Of a stretch of 64,000 nt of DNA, positions 63,429 to 64,000 are shown in pieces; positions within the stretch are counted from its first letter, which is position 1, and the number at the start of each line of letters is the position of its first letter. Below the pieces are notes generated by a model. The model ran no database searches. It saw nothing but the letters and a program-made list of their open reading frames with translations, and was not told the DNA's origin. Origin of the DNA: Gammaproteobacteria bacterium (GTDB lineage: Bacteria > Pseudomonadota > Gammaproteobacteria > Arenicellales > Poriferihabitantaceae); contig JAUILZ010000009.1 of the NCBI GenBank assembly GCA_030432755.1, positions 1 to 64,000 of the forward strand. The letters are read 5' to 3'. The translations under genes and the position numbers were made by a program.

Positions 63429-64000
63429 CTACTCCGGCAGGCCGGCTTTCTCCAGTGCCGCGAGGTAGCCCGCAATATCGGTTTCCCGCAGATAAAGGTT
63501 GCGTTCGCGTATCTGGGACAGCGTCAAGCCCGGATTGATCGCCAGGGCTTCTTCCACCGACCATTCCGCGTCTTCGAGACGTCCCAGTTCCGCTAGGGAT
63601 GCCGCCTTGAAAAGGTGGATGACGTCCACCGCCGGGTTGCGTTCCAGCGACTCGTCCAGCACCGCCAGGGCTTCCTCGTACCGGTGTTGCTGAAAGTACA
63701 CTCGTCCCTCCACACCGAGATAGATTCCCGTGCCCTGGGGATTGATCCGTTGTGCACGCTTAAGCGCTTCGAGGGCGCGATCGAACTCACCCATGTAACT
63801 TGAAATGAATGCCAATGCAGCATAGCCGTCCGCGTAGTCCGGATGTACGTCGATGGTGCGAAGCGCCGCCTCCATCGCCGCCTGGTGTTGCCGCTGTGAC
63901 AGTAAAAGCATACTGCGGGTGAAGTAGATCTGCGGGATGTCGGGGTCCAGAGACGATGCTTTTTCCGCGTACAACAGACCCTCGGTGATGGCGCTTTCCT
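63429..64000 (-). CDS. TPR C-terminal part of a second cyclase/TPR-like protein (cut by window end)
   Basis: The visible 190 residues of a protein that runs beyond the window. They match the C-terminal TPR part of the gene at 61409 over the whole length (KASSLDPDIPQIYFTRSMLL against KASALDDSIPQIYLTRSILY, DYADGYAALAFISSYMG, and the end LAALEKAGLPE). The frame is open to base 64000. Whether the cyclase domain is also present lies outside the window. It is 124 bp upstream of the first copy, with the inverted repeat in between. Confidence 0.85.
   Translation of the reverse strand, partial: ESAITEGLLYAEKASSLDPDIPQIYFTRSMLLLSQRQHQAAMEAALRTIDVHPDYADGYAALAFISSYMGEFDRALEALKRAQRINPQGTGIYLGVEGRVYFQQHRYEEALAVLDESLERNPAVDVIHLFKAASLAELGRLEDAEWSVEEALAINPGLTLSQIRERNLYLRETDIAGYLAALEKAGLPE

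Overview
The window is GC-rich, densely coded chromosomal DNA of a proteobacterium, most likely a gammaproteobacterium. Support comes from a proteobacterial-type glutamate-cysteine ligase end (GshA), a napEDABC periplasmic nitrate reductase operon, a cyanide-insensitive-type cytochrome bd oxidase, a MaeB-type malic enzyme and CRP-like palindromes. No phage, plasmid, transposase or CRISPR was seen.

Layout. 1-1.6 kb: 3' end of gshA, a GFA-family protein and a small secreted protein. 1.75 kb: tRNA-Arg(CCU). 1.9-5.9 kb: napEDABC on the minus strand, including a 49-residue napE. 6-11.2 kb: a cysteine hydrolase, a His/Asp-rich secreted protein, a divergent AraC regulator/methyltransferase pair, a stress-type membrane protein with a 33-residue partner, and a decayed phytanoyl-CoA dioxygenase gene. 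11.3-13.6 kb: cydAB. 14.3-18.4 kb: a tandem duplication of a secreted beta-helix gene plus cupin gene, in which the first cupin copy is truncated, followed by an RraA-like aldolase. 18.7-28 kb: an enolase-superfamily enzyme and a quaternary-amine uptake and catabolism operon (binding protein, fused double permease, choline-kinase-like protein, dimethylglycine-dehydrogenase-like protein) with a divergent DeoR regulator and a 126-bp tandem palindromic array inside the operon. 28-32.5 kb: three more secreted beta-helix paralogues. 32.7-46.4 kb: MFS transporter, class III and class V aminotransferases, an SDR, malic enzyme, a FAD protein, a second dimethylglycine-dehydrogenase-like protein and an MttB-like methyltransferase. 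47-51 kb: a KefB/YbaL-type antiporter and an arsR-arsI-acr3 operon with a clear operator. 51.2-56.6 kb: a hydroxyacid/ureide/branched-chain cluster with AzlCD and an M20 amidohydrolase. 56.9-61.4 kb: two arylsulfotransferase-like proteins, two small membrane proteins and a PAPS-type sulfotransferase. 61.4-64 kb: two tandem nucleotide-cyclase/TPR genes, the second cut by the window edge.

The strongest candidate for something undescribed is the family of five secreted, cysteine-containing beta-helix proteins. Four of the five have a perfect TGTGA-N6-TCACA palindrome centred 109-122 bp upstream of the start codon, so they look like a CRP-family regulon of extracellular or periplasmic proteins. 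The sulfotransferase cluster at 56.9-61.4 kb is the second. The general metabolic theme is use of methylated amines, amino acids and organic acids, with respiratory flexibility (nitrate, high-affinity oxygen).
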